This document shows, in pieces, positions 47,401-58,350 of a DNA stretch of 64,000 nucleotides. The notes under the pieces are model-generated. The model was not told where the DNA came from. It did not search any database and was given only the letters and a program-made list of their open reading frames with translations. The position numbers and the translations under genes are program-made. The number at the start of each line of letters is the position of its first letter. Positions within the stretch are counted from its first letter, which is position 1. Origin of the DNA: Certhia americana (Eukaryota > Chordata > Aves > Passeriformes > Certhiidae); NCBI GenBank assembly GCA_018697195.1, contig CM031870.1, positions 10,004,410 through 10,068,409 of the forward strand, in the 5' to 3' direction.

Positions 47401-50400
47401 GGGGATGTGCTGCCTTCTTGCACATCACTAGTGGGACTCGGCTCAAAAAACCTGGTTTCTTTTTTCAGAGCCTTTCAATGTTTTCTTCTGAAAAGATCAT
47501 TAGTTTGCTATGCAGTAATTTGTTCCATAGATAAATTTTATGCTTTGATTACAAAACCTTAAATGTTTCCTTGAAGCCTTTTGCAATTTTTTGCCTTTTA
47601 ATTAAGATGGAAAAGTACCTAAATGCCTGAGTGGTGGCTATATTATGAAACAATGCACTTTCTCAATTCTTTCCCCATTGAAGTTTGTAACTCAGTGTCA
47701 TAGTGAATCTAGTACCTTCCTTTAGTGACGCTCTGAACACCTGTGGAGCCCTTAGCAAGAGTTGGATGTACAAATAGAAATGGGAAATTCGCAGCAGACT
47801 TATTTGGAGGCTTATGAAACGTCAGGCTTGTACTTAGTGCAGACGTGACTCACTGTGAAGGAGTCTGCTGTCTTCCTTTGTTACTACATGAAGAATTCAT
47901 TTTGGCATCTCCCTTTAGGGCTGATTTCTTTTTGGCCATGATTGAATTAATAATATCAGCTCATGGTGTAACTGATTGAATCCCTTTCATGCTGCGAAAG
48001 AATTAAAGCCCAGTCTAATTCACTACTGACCTATAATCAGCAAAGCCATGAAGTAAAGGGCATTATTTCCTCACAACTTTTCTGTATGGATATATTAATT
48101 TTTAAATTTCATACTCCTGAAGTAATTAAATGCCCCTAAATGAACAAATGAGGAAATGCTTCATGTAAATGTGATTTCAACAAGCTCAAAGATTGAGCTT
48201 TTCCCAGGGAACAATGTAATTTACCTAAAAAACCAGGTTTCATTTCCTAAAAGTAAATACATTTTGAGGCTGAAATTATTATTTTATTATTATTAAATTG
48301 CTTATATGCAAAAACTGGATTTCATGCTGAAGAATTAAAGGACATCTTGATTTTTGCAAGTGTATACACTGTAATTTTTTTGCATTGTTCAGCTTTCTTC
48401 CTCCTTAGATCTCTTTGCTTTAAGAGTAGCAAGATAAAAAACATGTTCGGGTTCTAAAAGATTGTTTCAGTGATGCTCTTTAAAGTGCTGAAAAATGCAA
48501 GCTTAGCCCCAGCTTTTTTACAAGTAGGGCCTGCTTCCCCACAGCTAGGCTAAACAGGAACACTTGTAGCAGGTTATGCAGGAGCAACGTTGTTTCTCCC
48601 CAGCAGAGTTCCCAGGAAAGCAGTTCCCAGAGGACTCAGACATGCACATTTTCTGATCTGCACCTTAACATAATCAGTCTTACATGCAGAATTTCTGCAT
48701 TTTGTTCATTTGGTGCTTGGCTTACCAATAGCAGTAAAAAGAAGCCCCACAGAATGCACAGAGGGCAGCAGCACAGTGGGTGTGAGCTCTGCCATCACCC
48801 ATCCTGTTGAGGTAGGTGAATGCCATCTTTGTCTCCCTGGAAAAACTCTTTTTAGTCCCTGATTCTTAAATCTTCATTTAAACCTGAAACTTGAGAAAAT
48901 TCTTTGCATTTATTTAGTATGATGATTTATTTTCCCATATTTTGGTGATACATATAACTGATCTTCTCTGAAGCTTTTAAAATTTCTGGACTCTGTGGCT
49001 GCCTACAATAACGAGTACTTCAGACTAATTGTGCACCAAGGAAAACAATCTTTTGGCCACTTGTGGGTTTTCGGTCATTTTAATTATATTTAATGCTTTG
49101 TAATGAGTCCCCTAAAGACTGTGTTTGTACCTCACTAAGATGGAAGATACCTCTGCAGCTGGGATCTTTAGCAGATGCTGATCTTTGAGCTGACTTTGAG
49201 GTTCTGCCAGCTCTGAGAAGGGAAAGGAAGAGAAAGGGCTAGACCCCCTGAAGCAAGGGGTCCCTTGGAGAGGAGCCTGGAGGTGGTCCTGAGACATGAT
49301 AGAGGCTCAGAGGGCACCCCCTTGCCCTGCTCCCTGAGCTGACAGCTCCTCTTCCAAGGAAACACTTGAAGTGAGCAGAGAGTGAGGGGTCTGACAGCCA
49401 CCCATACCTGAGCCTGTGCAGCTTCCCACAAGACTGCTCAGAAGCAAGAAGTCACCTATGAATGTTAAGCTTAAAAAAACAGCAGTGCTGATGAGTATTT
49501 TTGGCATGAACTGAGGAATCCTTTTGTTCCAGCTACAGCCCACATGCTGATTCAGCTCAGCAGCTCTCCTCTTCTGTTCTTTTCCTTTCTCAGGGCTTTC
49601 TTAAACACCACTTCTAGGCTACTGTTTTCTTCCAGCCTGCTTCAGTTATGTTTGGTAATGATGGCTCATAAAAATATTAGCACATACTCTCAGCTGGTGG
49701 CAGTAGTCTGTAGGAGCATGCTATCAGTCAGGATATGACTGTTCTTTTTTCATGGTTTTGCTATATTTATTTGATCTCATCTACAATAAAGCCTTTTGAT
49801 ATTGCTGAAGTGATAGAAAGGCATCATAGGGTAAATGGTAATCAGACTTTTCAATATGAAATGGTATGAATAAATTTGCTTTGTGGAGTCTATCCAGAGC
49901 TAAATTCTGCTGTAATTTGCCACTGAGGCAGTGGTCATACTGCTCAGCTCTGGCAGGTGAGATGTTCCTGGGACAGAGCAGGTGGTGTCACCCCTGCACA
50001 CTGCATCCAGGCAGACTTGCTGACCTAGAGCCCAGAATAAAGGCAATTTTAAGTAGAAATGGTTCCTGTCTAATTCTTTCCTGCTTAACACTATTTATTT
50101 ACAAAATCATAGCTGAAACTATAATTTTATTTATACTTTATATACCATTGCATATAAAGCTAAAATCACAAGTCACTACATGCTGATGTATCTAATACCT
50201 TGAGTGGCTATTTATGCCTAAATAAATGTGAGAAAAAAAATAAAACCAAAATGTTTTTTGACAAGAATTTAAGGGAAAGGATAAAGACAGTAGTCAGAAC
50301 ATGGTGTAAAAAGAGGACACATATTTAAGAACCCAAATTGACCAAAATTTAAATATCATCCCAAATACTAAAAATTCCCTGCAACAGTCCTGTTTTCATC

Positions 50401-52392
50401 CTCAGGAGTAATTTATTTGAACAGCACACATGAAGAAGCTGCATTTTTACTGTCTGGGCTCTGTACAAGAACTGAAGGGGAAAAATCACCTAATTAGCAA
50501 GCACTGGATTGCAGAAGTGGTGAGGTGAGGTCCCAGTGAAGGTTTCTCAGTGCCCAGAAGAGCTGATTTTTGCCATAGAGGTGTCCTCAGCCACCGTGTC
50601 CAAGAGCATTCACAGCAAATCAGGCTGGTTTATATATTTATATATTCATACCATCATACCAGAAAGGAATTTTTAGTTGCTAGTTTACCTCACCTGGCCT
50701 GCAGCCTGGAGCCATGAGGGAGATGTTTCCTCTGTGGCAGGTGGATTCAAAGGAGCTCCGGGGACATTCACAGCATTTCAAGCCCCAAGTGATAATGTTG
50801 TGATATGTTTATTTGATTACATAATGCAAAACAAAAATCATCTTATACAAAAATCAGGCAGAGCAGCCTGTACTTTTTTCCCCCCAATTTTCTGACCCTA
50901 AACCTGCAAAATTATTTCCAATTATTGCCCAAAATGGAACTTTTCATTCTTTGTATTCAGGTTTAATACCACCATAGTTATAGCTGTGATGGATTTCGGT
51001 TTTTTATTCTTATTTCTTGTATGCAGTATTTTATATGTTGAATAATGAGCTCTGTTCTGTGTCTGGCAAGCCTTGTGTCCATACACTCTCAGCCCAAACC
51101 ACAATGACAGAGCTTTTCCACCACATCTTCCTCTCACTCTGCCACTCAAAAACCTCTGCTGCTGCTAATTCAGACTGACTTTTCATTGCCAGTGGCTATG
51201 GAGCCACATTGCCTCTTCTGCAAGGAAGTAAAGTCACCAGCATCTGCACCAAAACCTTAGAGGAGGTTGGTAGAAAGTCTAAGGAAAAAAAAAAAAGCCA
51301 AGATCTCAAACAAAAAATAAGTTAGTTTGAAAGCTTGACTAGGAAAGTTTCAATGAAGGAGAGCAAGAAGTGGCTGTGGAGATGCTGAAGATCTTCCACT
51401 GGCCAATTCCTGAGTTTAGCTGCAGCTGCCTGGAAACCTTGGGCACCTTAAAGCACAAATTGCCAGTAACTCTTCACTGTGAATTCCCACCATGGAACCC
51501 CTTGGGCCACCCACCTTCTCTGGCTGGGCTGAAGGGCTGTGCTCCATGGGCTTCCCAGACAGCCTGAGGGGAGAGAGGAAGAAGTGAAAATACTGGTCCA
51601 GTCTTGGGAATACAGCTTCTGAGGACTTGTCTTTTCCAATGACCACACCCTAAAGGACACTTCCCCAAAACCTCCTGGATGAATCCATACAAAGTCAAAG
51701 CTGAGCATCTGCTTTGTGTTGACGTGCTGTTGTTGAGGGTTTTATTATACTTATTTTCTGAAGAAGGATTTCTTTTTCTCCTGAAAGATGTTGTGAGGTA
51801 CTTGAAATGCAGATTTCAACCTGCTGTATTTCTTGTCTGATGTCCTTTCACATCAGATAAGATGCACTGTTCTCTGAAATATATGATTATGTCTTGAGGA
51901 AAAAAACTTACTGCCACAGTCTGTTGATTCTGTGTAACTATATTAAAATGCAGGAAATTACCATGGCACTGATGACTGATCTGTTTGTTTGTTTTCCTTT
52001 TAAAATCTGGAAAAGAGTAAAGTGGACTGACTATTTTCTCCTTCTATTGTTTAGAATAGTGACTGACCTTTCTTTGGAATGGGAGATCTAAAAATGGCAT
52101 TCCCTGCTGGTGACAGGAGGGTGTTTGAGATGCAGGCTCCAGCCCAACCCTCTCCTCAGATGTGGGAGTAAGCTATTTCTATTGAACAGTAAGACAGATT
52201 AGATGCAGAATGGCATTAAAGGGAGAGAGTAATGCAGAAGCATCGGTGTTGTTTCTTGAATGTAATTTTAAGTAAATGATCTTACACTGCTCACATGCTT
52301 GAAAATAAATCTCTGTTCTGCTTGGGTAATGTTTCCACAGTGCCTTTTATTTGCAAGTGGATATAAATAAGGCAGATCCTGGATTTTAATTC
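44416..52392. other. Long unique stretch, no gene recognised
   Basis: No gene, RNA gene or transposon could be supported over this 8 kb. Low-complexity items are a T run at 44507-44520 and an A run near 51285-51297. 47930-48240 is repeat-free, AT-rich and motif-dense, like a conserved element. An 11-base segment at 45984-45994 sits between a good acceptor and GTAAGG, too short to call. Confidence 0.4.
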
Positions 52393-52416
52393 TTTTTTTT
52401 TTTTTTTTTTTTTTTT
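52393..52416. repeat. T(24) homopolymer
   Basis: Twenty-four uninterrupted T. It could be the antisense poly(A) tail of a retrocopy, but the sequence on its left (before 52380) shows no recognisable parent, so a simple repeat is the safer reading. Confidence 0.95.
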
Positions 52417-53650
52417 CCTCCTTCTACTTTATGTCAAGCTAGCTATTATTTAAAAAACAAGTCAGAAGTTGCAATGAAGATATTTTCAGGACAGAGCCTG
52501 GAATGGAATGACCTGCCAAGAAGCAGTGGTGGCTGTGCTGATGCTGCTGGGCCTGGGGAGCACATTGGCAGGGGCTGTGGGATTGCAGAGCAGTAGGTCC
52601 CCTCCCAGCTGTGCCACAGCAGCAGGTGTGACACATGGGGTGGGGATGGCCACAGCTATGCTGTTCCCCTCTTTTGGACTGCAGGAAGAGGCACTTCCCC
52701 AGAATTGCAAGGAGTAATTACAAGGAATTACATTTATTTTCTGACACATGGGGCTGTTCTCCTCAGTTGGAAATGCGAGGTGGATGAGGAGAAAGGCCAG
52801 GCCATGGGGAGGGAGGTCGCAGTGCCATTGCCCCTCCTGGGAGAGGTGCAGGAGCTTCAGCCACTGTCCAGGGGCAAGAGTGTCAGACTCTGTCCCACAG
52901 AGTCCCCTCAGGGTCTCCTCTCCTGGCTGGGACTGATCCCACATCAGGGCTGGAAGTATGAAACCAGACACAGAGCTCCCAGAGCAGCAGGAGTGAGGGG
53001 GTAGCTGGGAGTCCAGCCCAGGCTGCCAACAGAACCTGCATCCCTCAGAGCCCTGAGATCCACTGAGCACTAAACTATTCCCTGACCCTAAACTCAGGCA
53101 TGGACAGTGGCAGCAGCATGGCAGAGGCCTGGCAGTGGCTCTGGGAGGCACTCAGCACACAGTCCATGATGAGCATCATCCATAGTCACACTGTGCCCCA
53201 GGAAAGCACAGTCCAGAGTCCTTTGCCAGGGCAGCAGCTTAGGGGTCCATCAGACAGCAGCACTCCCAGACAGGAGTACCAAAAGATCCTGGGCTTTCTC
53301 CCCAGTATTTGGGGGTTTAGGTAAAACTATGCAAAAAAAAATAAAATCATCTGTGGAAATTAATTAGATGTACAGATACAGGGCAATGAATATATTTTCA
53401 GGAATTTGAGGACTCAATTTCTTTTCTGAAAGGAAAAAGGGGAACAGGTGGGGAAAGGGAATGGAATTAAATTTCCAGGTGAGGAAGTATTCAGTGATTA
53501 GGTTCAGTAGAAATAATAGCCATACTTTTGAAGTGTCTTAAGAGTTCCATTTCTGTATTTTCAAAGTGGATAATTTAAATTCCTCAGATTATTGAGCATA
53601 AAATACCTTGACATTTACCTGAATGTTAAAAAGATGGTTAAAACGAACTT
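52417..53650. other. GC-richer unique sequence
   Basis: Apart from the frame at 52486-53151, there is a CTG/CAG-rich stretch to about 53300 and AT-rich DNA after it. No transposon or RNA gene seen. Confidence 0.4.
52486..53151 (-). other. Long unrecognised open frame in GC-rich DNA
   Basis: The frame stays open for 221 codons, the longest on either strand. The predicted protein is rich in Ser, Pro, Leu, Cys and Gly, with no domain or signal I recognise. The DNA is rich in CAG/CTG and CCTCC words, which deplete stops on this strand, and the frame at 52508-53004 is also open in pieces on the other strand. This points to composition, not selection. A lncRNA exon or a young gene cannot be excluded. 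Confidence 0.15.
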
Positions 53651-53998
53651 GACTGGATTATTTTATTTTGGAGATGTGAAGGCTCAGGAAGGACCTCATT
53701 GCTCTATAGAGCTACCTGAAAAAAGGTTCTAGGCCAGGTGGAGGTCAGTTCCTTCTGCCTGTTCCAAATGAAAGGATGAGAGAATATGGCTTTAAGTTGC
53801 ACCAGGGGAGGTTCTGATTAGATATGAATAAAAAAACTTTCACTGGAAGAGTGGTCAGGCATTGGAATAAGTTGTCCAGGGAAGTGGTGAGGTCGCTGTC
53901 TCTGGAAATGTTCAGGAGGCACCTGGGTTTAGGGGTGATTATGGTGGTGCTGGGTTGATGCTTGGACTGGATGACCTTGATTGTGTGAATCTCTAAGT
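53651..53998 (+). mobile_element. CR1 LINE 3' region
   Basis: The order matches CR1: 'gaaggctcaggaaggacctc', 'gcaccaggggaggttctgat', 'ggtcaggcattggaataag', 'tccagggaagtggtgaggtc', 'ctctggaaatgttcaggagg', 'ggactggatgaccttgattg'. Plus strand, 5'-truncated. The terminal repeat is lost or decayed. It belongs to a different CR1 subfamily from the one at 1-302, judging by the wording. Confidence 0.85.
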
Positions 53999-56400
53999 AC
54001 TGTGAAAGTGGACTAAAGTATTCAGGTTGAAGGCAAATATTAGGCAAGTCTTAAACTGTTTTAGAAACATATATGGTCAGCTGAAACAAAATACAAATTT
54101 TAGGTCAATATTCTCTCTTAAAGAGAACAGATTTTGTTCACATCCCTTTCCTGCTGATATCTTTAGCATCCCTATTTCAATAGGTTTTCAGCCTTCCCCA
54201 GGGAGCCTCAGCTCTGTTCCCAGTAACTCCTGGCAGGCTGCAGGAGCTGGCATGGCCCCAGCAGTGTGCTTGGGCAGAGTTGGAGTTTAGTGTCCTAGCA
54301 GAAGCCACAGTGCAGAGGGGCAGTGCAGAGAGCACAGGTGGAACTTGCTGCATCCACGTACCATCCACTTTCTGTGAGGAATGCAGAGATGGTGCTGTTT
54401 TTAGAAGCCAAGGGATGTTGTCAAACTTTTGGTGAGAATATGTTATGCAGTGAGAAGCTGTCTGGGTGCAGGGTGCTTCCAGCAGCAGGCAGATGGAAAC
54501 AGCAGTGAAGGCAGTGAGAGCAGCTGAATCAGAGCAGGATCCCAATCTCACCTATTCCCTGCTCCTTTGGCTGTAAGGATGTTGCACAAACCAGAGAAGA
54601 TGGAGACTGGCATTGGTTAAAGTACCATTTCTGCCTCTTATTTTGAGAAAGGTGGAGGCTGTGTGTCCCCAGAGCTGTGCCTCTGAGGGGTCATTTGGCA
54701 ATGACCTGCTTCTTAGTGCTATTCTTGCTATTCAGCAAAAGGACTTCATGTGCTTGCAGCCCATCCAGGGTTGCACACCATTCCTCCCATCTCCTCATGT
54801 ATGTCTGAACTTTTTTGTATTGTGTTTGTGTAAATTAAACTAAGAGAACTGTGTTCCAATGACACTTAGGTTCTGACACACCATTTCAAAAGCAGTTACT
54901 AAGCAAGACAACCACAAGCTGATGTTTCAGCACTTTCCACCTGCAATAGCTACAGGAGTTGGTGATAACTGAGACACAAAAAGCTTGTTTACCTTATAAT
55001 TTTTCAGTTCTTCAGTCAGGATATGTAAATCTGAACAAATAGGACTGATTATGAGTGTATTATTTATCAAGATAGAGCACCCATAGTGCTCCATGCAATC
55101 ATGAAGCATTAGACCCAACAGGTGAGTGATCAGTACATTGTTTAGTGAAAAAAGAAAAAATTCTACCTATTAAAACTACCCTGATAATTCAAATAGTCCT
55201 TAAGACTGACCCCAGAGAAATGGGGCAGCTCCTGGCTCCCCTCCCAGAATTTTATACAAATCCCCAGTTTATAAGACTTTTTTCATATTATTCTCAAGTT
55301 TACACATTTTTTCCCTCCAATAAACAAAGCAGAAAATATGGTGTTATTGAGGCATCTACAGTTTTGTTATAGGAGGAATTTTTACTTGCTGGTTGGCAGG
55401 TAGCAATGTAACAGCATCATGATACATTGCAATAGATGGCTTTTACTGCTGTTCATTTTCTATATGGTATTTTTTTTTTTCACTTGACGAGAATCAGTCA
55501 CAGACCCTCAATGTTTATTTCAAGATGAATTAAAGTGTTTTCTTTGGAGAATTTTCTACTTCTCTCTCATGTCAGCTGTGACCTCTGTTCTTCAGGCTGA
55601 AAGGAAGAAAGATGTGCTGTGAAAATGTTGGATGGAGTTAGTCATTCAAACTGACTTTGCATTTCAAACTTAGACACTCACATTTCAAAATTTTTTAAAA
55701 AATATGCTTTAAACCAGATTTCTTTTTCTTACTTGCAAACATCAGAGGGGTTTTATTGATGTATTTCTTTACCAAAATCCAGTATGAGTTTGTAGTACAT
55801 CATTACTGACAGGTAAATTAATAATACAAATTTGTCAGACATAAGAAATTAAATTAATTTGGAAATAAAATTACAGTGCTTTGAAAAGGTAAATTCTGCA
55901 TTAAAAATCAAATATTCTGAGTATGTTACATGCAGAAACTTTCATTTCAATGCTTTTCACTTTGTAGGGCTTTTTTCCATTGCAAATTCCAGAGGCAAAC
56001 CAAGAAAAATAAAATAGCAACTGCTAGTAGAAAATTCTTTCAACAAAAATATTCAGCTGATTTGTATTTTCAGTTTATAATATCAGATGGTTTATTTGTT
56101 TGTTTGCCTTTAAAACATTTTTTTTTCTCCATGAAGTTCTTCACATATTCAAGTAAGTAAGTCAAGGGGTAAGTCAAGGAAATTATCTCCATAAAAAAAT
56201 GTTAGACATCAGATACCTCTGATCCCCAAAGCACTGAGAAGAAAAGAGGAGCTGACTAAAAGATATGAACTGTGTTGTGTTTTTCCCTCAAAGTCAAGAG
56301 CTGTCACAGGAGCAGGACCAATTCATCTGCATGTTCCAAGAAGGGCTTTCCAAGCAAAAAAAAGTCCATTTGTGCTCTCCAAGGGGAGATGGAAAAGGTC
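53999..56400. other. Unique sequence, nothing firm
   Basis: No gene supported. 55050-56200 is AT-rich. A short direct repetition of 'gtaagtcaagg' occurs at about 56158-56178. Confidence 0.4.
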
Positions 56401-56790
56401 AGTCTGAGGCTGGACAGCCGAGGGTCCCCTCTGGCGCCCTATGACAGTCCTGCTTGTGGTACCCTGGAGGAGGTAGCACAAGGTGTGGTGCTGCCTGAGG
56501 ATGCTCGGGCTGGGGGGGTGGGTGGTTGCAGCTGGAATGTCCCCCATGAGCAGAAGGGACCAAGGACAAGCTCAATGGGACAAAGGAACAGGCTGGCAAT
56601 AAGGACCTTTGAAACCGGGGATGCTTTTAGAGCCTGAGCACTCCGTGCTGTGACAGCCAGGCAGGAGCACAGCGAGCACACAAAGTGCCCATTAAGGAAT
56701 CAAAGGAGTGCAGTGCTCCTCACTGCTTTGATCCTGCCTTTAAAGACACCCCTGAGCCACCTCCTCCTCCTCCTCCTCCTCTGCAGGGCA
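56401..56790 (+). other. G-rich block with predicted G-quadruplex and CTC repeat
   Basis: At 56507-56522 the plus strand has four GGG runs with loops of one or two bases, fitting the standard quadruplex pattern. At about 56760-56781 a (CTC)n run leads into ctgcag (ending 56786), an acceptor-like site. Open frames here (56272-56637 and others) are unrecognised. Confidence 0.5.
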
Positions 56791-56820
56791 AAGCCGAGCC
56801 TCACACTGAGCGCTGGCATT

Positions 56821-56955
56821 GTTGGGCTGGGCTGGGCTGGGCTGGGCTGGCATGGGATGGGCTGGCATGGCATGGCATGGCATGGCATGGCATGGCATGG
56901 CATGGCATGGCATGGCATGGGCTGGCATGGCATGGCATGGCATGGCATGGCATGG
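56821..56955 (+). repeat. 27-unit pentamer array, gctgg/catgg
   Basis: Twenty-seven in-register 5-base units of form NNTGG: one gttgg, five gctgg, catgg, gatgg, gctgg, eleven catgg, gctgg, six catgg. The gctgg interruptions at 56861 and 56921 are 60 bases apart, which suggests a 12-unit block was duplicated. The first part contains five GGG runs with CT loops (56824-56846), a strong quadruplex pattern. Because 5 is not a multiple of 3, all frames stay open and encode Trp-His-Gly-Met-Ala-type repeats that are not genes. Confidence 0.97.
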
Positions 56956-57899
56956 GCACCAGGGACTCCAGCTGCCCATATGGGGGTCCCTTGCAGCCCC
57001 TAGCTCACTGACATGATCAGTGTTGACTTTTTTTTTTTTTTTTCTTGCTACAAACAGTCATAGAAAACCATATAATTAATGAATTTGATACTAAGGCCCT
57101 GGAATTGCACATAAAAAGGTCTGGAAGGAGATTGTTTGGGCTGCCCCCAATGCCCACATGCTACCCTTGTCAGTTGTTCAGGTGGAAGCACTGGAAGACA
57201 ATACTAGCCTGAACCATCTTGCACCAGCTGGGGGATGTTTCCTTCTGCCATCCCTGACCAGTCCCACAGCAGTGCCATTGGACACCCAGGGAGCACACTC
57301 CTACTAGATACACTGTCCCAGTTTTGGCTGGGATGGAGTTAATTCTCCTTTCAGCAAGCAGTTGTGTGGTACTTAACTGCTGCATGTACTTCAGCATTGC
57401 CTTGTTGTAAGAGCTACACTAGAAATGACAAAGCACAGCCTAAATATATTCCCTTAACTTCCTTTCAAGCCACTTTCAGGGTCTTTGAAATTACAGTTTT
57501 ACTGGTACCATCTTAATGCAATGAAGTTTTCAAGAAAAGAAGGTCACAGTGCTTGAAGAGCTCTGGAATTTAACTCCAGGGTGTTTCCATCCCTGGCAGC
57601 ATGAAGAGAGCTACCAGTCACAGGTACACTCTAGCATCATGCAAACAGACCCATGGGTGTCAGTGCACGTTATTCATGTCAGTCATATACAAAAAATGAT
57701 GCCTTTCAATCTCACAAAGCGGTCTTTAATAAAAGATCTCAGGTTTTCAGAACAGATCTGTGTTTTCCCACACACCTGCAGCCTCTTCACTGCAAACTTC
57801 CCCTTGTACTACCCCGGACACCAGCCCCTGCATACATCAGGCAGGGAATGCAAATAACCCTGCGTGTGCAGACAGAAAACACCGACCCTCTGTGCAGCG
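56956..57899. other. Unique sequence with T(16)
   Basis: There is a T homopolymer at 57028-57043. No gene or transposon recognised. Confidence 0.4.
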
Positions 57900-58350
57900 C
57901 TGCTTAAAGCCAGATATCAAACATCTGTGTTAACTCTTTGGAGACGTGAAGGGTCATAAATGACTGCAGAAAGCGCTCAGGACGTTTGCATTCAGCATCT
58001 ATATGAACACACACACCAACATAATGAACATTGTTAGGGAGCTCCAAGACAACGAGGTGAAATTTAAATTGTGCATGGTTTATTGCTTTCTCTGTATTTA
58101 TGACAGGCTGTGTCTCCTTACAGTCCATACACAAATTTGACCTTAGTTGGCACCAATGAAAGCCTGTGAGAGCAGTCATTAGTCTTGTGAGATAATTATT
58201 CTCATTCTCTCCAGGCTGTTGCAAAGGCACTAATGATTCATGTCTTTTGAATAAAATATGTCATTACTGTCCATCTTGGATCACGGGTAATTACAGCTCT
58301 CATTGGCACCATACAAATGCTCTTACAGGGCAGTTCATGTATTGTGAAGG
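57900..58350. promoter_or_regulatory. Candidate conserved non-coding element
   Basis: A repeat-free stretch with many factor-like cores: SOX-type ACATTGTT near 58027-58034, homeodomain palindrome TAATTA at 58288-58293, and CTAATGATTCATG near 58230. The frame on the minus strand 57904-58230 is unrecognised. The call rests on texture only; cross-species alignment is needed to support it. Confidence 0.25.

Noticed and set aside
56650..57016. Several overlapping frames with Trp-His-Gly-Met-Ala repeats
   Set aside because: The 5-base repeat keeps all frames open; the peptides are artefacts of the array.
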